A stretch of 41,609 nt of DNA from an uncultured Lachnospiraceae bacterium. GTDB lineage: Bacteria; Bacillota; Clostridia; Lachnospirales; Lachnospiraceae. Location: contig CAJOIL010000013.1 of assembly GCA_905234525.1 (NCBI GenBank), positions 1 to 41,609 on the forward strand. Reading direction: 5' to 3'. Position numbers and translations under genes: made by a program. The notes under the pieces are model-generated. The model was not told the DNA's origin. It searched no databases and was given only the letters and a program-made list of their open reading frames with translations. This document shows positions 38,840 to 41,609 of this stretch, in pieces; position 1 is the stretch's first letter; every line of letters begins with the position of its first letter.

Positions 38840-40148
38840 AATAATAATATTTGCATTAGTCCTTTTGATAAGCTTGGTATCGGTATTCTTCTTTGGCGGT
38901 AAGGATGGCGAAGACATAGCAACATGGGCAGCGACACTGCTTGACAGTATATCTGAGCTAAGGCTCAGAGAATTCGCATTAATGTGTAATGATATGGGTC
39001 TGCCGACTAATTATAGCGCATTCAGTAACATTATCTGCGCCATATGGCTGTTGCCCGTATATCTGATTGGAATTATTTTTCATGTAAATGTATCACTATT
39101 CGTTTATTGTACTTATCTTAAGATAGGTATTGTAATAGTTAATTTTATTGCAGTACATTTCCTATATAAGAGCATAAGCAGATATAACAAGGACATTAGA
39201 GAAGAGACAGTTTACTTATTATGGTTTTCGTTTAATCTTGTTCAGCAATACAGTATCGGTAACGGACAGATAGACATTATCGGAATATGTCTGATGCTGA
39301 TTGCACTTAATTGCTATTTTGAGGGAAGGTATCGCGCATTCTCGTTAATTGCCGGCGCTTGCTTGTGCTTTAAGGTTTTCCCTATTATCTTAATAGCGAT
39401 GGTAATAGCTATGCTTGTTGCCGACAAAGGAATAAAGGCTGTCAGATATTTGATATATATATTAATATTACCGATACTGCAATTAGTAATAGAGAAGGTA
39501 GTATTTATTGATTATGACATTGCACAATACGTGGGCTTTGAGTACTCCAATTCTAATTTTATTGACAGATTATTTGAACACGATATCAATATTTCCGTAT
39601 CACCGATAATTCTTGTATCGGTAATCTTATTTGTGCTGGTTTATTTATTGTACAAATACAGCTTAATTAATGAGCTTGATGTGCTTGCTGTTTCGGCATT
39701 AACATATTGTCTGTTCTTCATAATGGTTAGGTCACATTGCCAGTGGTATATGTATTTGCTGCCCTTGATACTGATAATCGGTTTATATAAAGGTGTAACG
39801 GTAGAATACATGCTGCTTTGTTTGGGCTTTAATGTGACCGAGATAGTATATAATTCGGTATCAACCGATAGTGTTGATAAGAGCTTATATGGGTATTTTG
39901 TTGACAACACGGGATACTTTGATTACAACGTGCCATTAAGCAAAGTAGCGCATGCACCGGAATATGTAGCAAGTATATTCTTTGCCTTTATGTTTTTATT
40001 TGTAATATATTATTTTGTTGTAAGAATAAGAACCGCTAAGAATATTGTTGCTAAAAGAGTAACGCCTAAAGCTGCAAGTCAAGTCTTGTTATATGTCGTA
40101 TATGCCACAACACTCCTTAGCGAAATAATTATTGTTCTGATATATTAA
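38814..40148 (+). CDS. GT-C membrane glycosyltransferase, GT87-like (family A, copy 3)
   Basis: A 444-residue, most divergent family A member. It keeps DGEDIATWAATLLDSI in the first external loop (Asp31, Asp34), LPTNYSAFSNIICAIWLLPVY and GNGQIDII (149-156). The FKPFA motif of copies 1 and 2 reads FKVFP, and the RIEEIF segment is FIDRLFEHDI. About 11 membrane helices are predicted. It begins inside the acyltransferase gene (26-base overlap), with CAGGGA upstream. Confidence 0.65.
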   Translation: MNLLRSKNKIIIFALVLLISLVSVFFFGGKDGEDIATWAATLLDSISELRLREFALMCNDMGLPTNYSAFSNIICAIWLLPVYLIGIIFHVNVSLFVYCTYLKIGIVIVNFIAVHFLYKSISRYNKDIREETVYLLWFSFNLVQQYSIGNGQIDIIGICLMLIALNCYFEGRYRAFSLIAGACLCFKVFPIILIAMVIAMLVADKGIKAVRYLIYILILPILQLVIEKVVFIDYDIAQYVGFEYSNSNFIDRLFEHDINISVSPIILVSVILFVLVYLLYKYSLINELDVLAVSALTYCLFFIMVRSHCQWYMYLLPLILIIGLYKGVTVEYMLLCLGFNVTEIVYNSVSTDSVDKSLYGYFVDNTGYFDYNVPLSKVAHAPEYVASIFFAFMFLFVIYYFVVRIRTAKNIVAKRVTPKAASQVLLYVVYATTLLSEIIIVLIY

Positions 40149-40165
40149 TTGTGAGAGCGTATTTT

Positions 40166-41609
40166 ATGAGAAATAAGCACATCAACAATCGTATAATATA
40201 TATTGTTTTTATTTTAGCTGTTACATTTCTTATCTCAATACCGTTACTTATACCGGGTATTGAAGGACGATATGGTCAAGATTTGGGATTTCATCTTAAC
40301 CGAATAGAAGGCATTGCCGTGGAGCTTGAAGCGGGTCACTTCCCTGTTAGGATGCAAAGCTTTTGGATGGATGGCTACGGATATCCGGTATCTATATATT
40401 ACGGAGATATACTTTTGTATATTCCGGCATTACTTCGCATGATTGGTGTTCCGGTTGTGGCGGCATATAAGCTTTTTTTGGTGCTTATAAATTTACTTAC
40501 CGTGACGATAGCAGCCGTATGCTTCGGTAAGATGATGAACAGAACATCAATTGTCTTTATTTGCACCCTCGTCTACGTGTGTGCATCATATCGGCTGGAA
40601 AATGTTTATGTTCGTGCGGCAGTGGGAGAGGTGTGCGCAGGTGCATTTTTGCCGCTAATAATATACGGCTTATATCGCATTTACAAAGCGCCAAAGCAAA
40701 TCAGCGATATAGAAATGCTTAAAAACTCCATTATATTAATGCTTGGTATTACAGGTCTTATTAATACGCATATTTTATCGCTTGAGATGGTTGGTATAAC
40801 AATTATTATTGTAGCGTTGGTATTGTTTAAGAAAACCTTTTTAAAGCAGGTAATATTCACATATTTATGCGCGCTGGGTCTAAGCTTTATAGTTAATATG
40901 TTTTTTATTGTTCCGTTTACAGATTATTATCTGACACAGGATGTTTTTATTAACAGGACAGCCGGCGGAGCTAAGCTGATACAGGATAGTGGCATGACGC
41001 TATCAGAGCTCTTTAACTTCTTTAAGTATCCGTTTGCCAATGGAATAGATACAGCTGATGAGAGACTTCTTGTTACGCCGGGTATTGCAAGCATTCTCAT
41101 TATAATATTAGCGACAATACTCTTGATTGCTAAGAAGGGGAATAAAGAGATTTTACTATATATGATATTATCTGTTGTACTTTTGTTTGTTGCAACCTGC
41201 TATTTCCCTTGGGATGTGTTGGCTGATAATACTTACGTCGGTGCCTTTCTGTCACAGGTTCAGTTCCCGTGGAGATACATTGGGATAGTAGTGGCACTTA
41301 CAAGTGTATTACTCGGAAGAATTCTTGAGGCTATATCTGATAAGCGAATATTTGCCGGAATCTATATTGTGATTTGTGCAAGCTGTATCGTTACTTTAAC
41401 TTGGTTTACGTATGAATATGCTACGTACGGTGAATTTAAGTATTATGAGACAGGAGAAGACCTTAATTCTTATGATATGGGATATATCGAATATCTCAGA
41501 ATGGATACTTCAAGAGAGTCATTTACCGGGGATATAGATATTGAAGGAACAGGAAATATCGAATTGACAGAGCAAAGAGGGGTCGATAGAGATTATATCG
41601 TCACGGATG
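40166..41609 (+). CDS. PTPS-related/YfhO-like polytopic membrane protein (3' end cut by window edge)
   Basis: An open frame of 481 codons runs from ATG 40166 to the edge with no stop. After one helix come RYGQDLGFHLNRIEG (Asp39, His43, Arg46), GHFPVRMQ, DGYGYPVSIYYGDILLYIPA (69-88) and SYRLENVYVRAAVGE. This pattern is that of the 6-pyruvoyl-tetrahydropterin-synthase-related membrane proteins, a GT-C-like group close to YfhO, whose members transfer sugars from polyprenyl phosphate to surface polymers. About ten membrane helices precede the start of an external domain at the edge. GTGAGAG lies 9 bases upstream; GTG 40151 is an in-frame alternative start. It continues the sugar locus. Confidence 0.75.
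   Translation, partial: MRNKHINNRIIYIVFILAVTFLISIPLLIPGIEGRYGQDLGFHLNRIEGIAVELEAGHFPVRMQSFWMDGYGYPVSIYYGDILLYIPALLRMIGVPVVAAYKLFLVLINLLTVTIAAVCFGKMMNRTSIVFICTLVYVCASYRLENVYVRAAVGEVCAGAFLPLIIYGLYRIYKAPKQISDIEMLKNSIILMLGITGLINTHILSLEMVGITIIIVALVLFKKTFLKQVIFTYLCALGLSFIVNMFFIVPFTDYYLTQDVFINRTAGGAKLIQDSGMTLSELFNFFKYPFANGIDTADERLLVTPGIASILIIILATILLIAKKGNKEILLYMILSVVLLFVATCYFPWDVLADNTYVGAFLSQVQFPWRYIGIVVALTSVLLGRILEAISDKRIFAGIYIVICASCIVTLTWFTYEYATYGEFKYYETGEDLNSYDMGYIEYLRMDTSRESFTGDIDIEGTGNIELTEQRGVDRDYIVTD

Overview
The window looks like a chromosomal segment of a low-GC anaerobic Firmicute, most likely a Lachnospiraceae (Butyrivibrio/Roseburia-like) bacterium. This is inferred from AT-rich DNA, strong AGGAGG Shine-Dalgarno sites with some GTG and TTG starts, MecA, an AtpZ/AtpI-headed F-ATPase operon with a Na+-type c subunit, and tightly packed, mostly co-directional genes. 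No tRNA, rRNA, CRISPR array, transposase or phage gene was seen, and no gene-free stretch exceeds about 250 bases.

Region 1 (1-6.8 kb) is a housekeeping patchwork. A divergent mecA is cut by the left edge. It is followed by an odd pair, a degenerate Ser/Thr kinase fused to a Walker-less P-loop-like domain and a second protein resembling that domain. After a terminator and a new promoter come a membrane-anchored SH3-GH18 protein, a TsaC/Sua5 tRNA-threonylcarbamoyladenosine enzyme fused to a catalytically dead low-molecular-weight phosphatase domain, and a dCMP deaminase.

Region 2 (6.8-13.9 kb) is the complete F1Fo ATP synthase operon, atpZ-atpI-atpB-E-F-H-A-G-D-C, closed by a perfect 11-bp terminator hairpin. 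The c subunit carries the full Q/V/E/T/T/Y Na+ coordination signature.

Region 3 (13.9-41.6 kb, running off the right edge) is a very large cell-surface glycosylation locus. It opens with polytopic membrane proteins (DUF6020-like, DUF6311-like). A strong promoter at 19.4 kb then precedes a polyprenyl-phosphate-sugar synthase-like GT2, a GtrA-type flippase, and Rmd and Gmd, which together should make GDP-D-rhamnose. Two more GT2 enzymes, three membrane acyltransferase-3 proteins and a large set of GT-C-like membrane proteins follow. The GT-C-like set falls into paralogous families: three GT87-like proteins (family A), five members of an unrecognised family (family B), two DUF6311-like proteins, one GT39-like protein and one PTPS-related/YfhO-like protein.

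The likely logic of region 3 is that of three-component glycosylation. Cytoplasmic GT2 enzymes load sugars on a polyprenyl phosphate, GtrA flips the lipid-sugar, and polytopic GT-C enzymes transfer sugars outside the membrane, with acyltransferases decorating the product. No Wzx, Wzy, ABC exporter or priming transferase lies in the window. The most striking feature is family B: two adjacent pairs each combine a motif-intact member with a member that has lost five motifs together. Other points of interest are a 138-bp MITE-like or structured-RNA element between rmd and gmd, two promoters placed so that transcripts would start at the AUG, and small tandem duplications immediately before gene starts.
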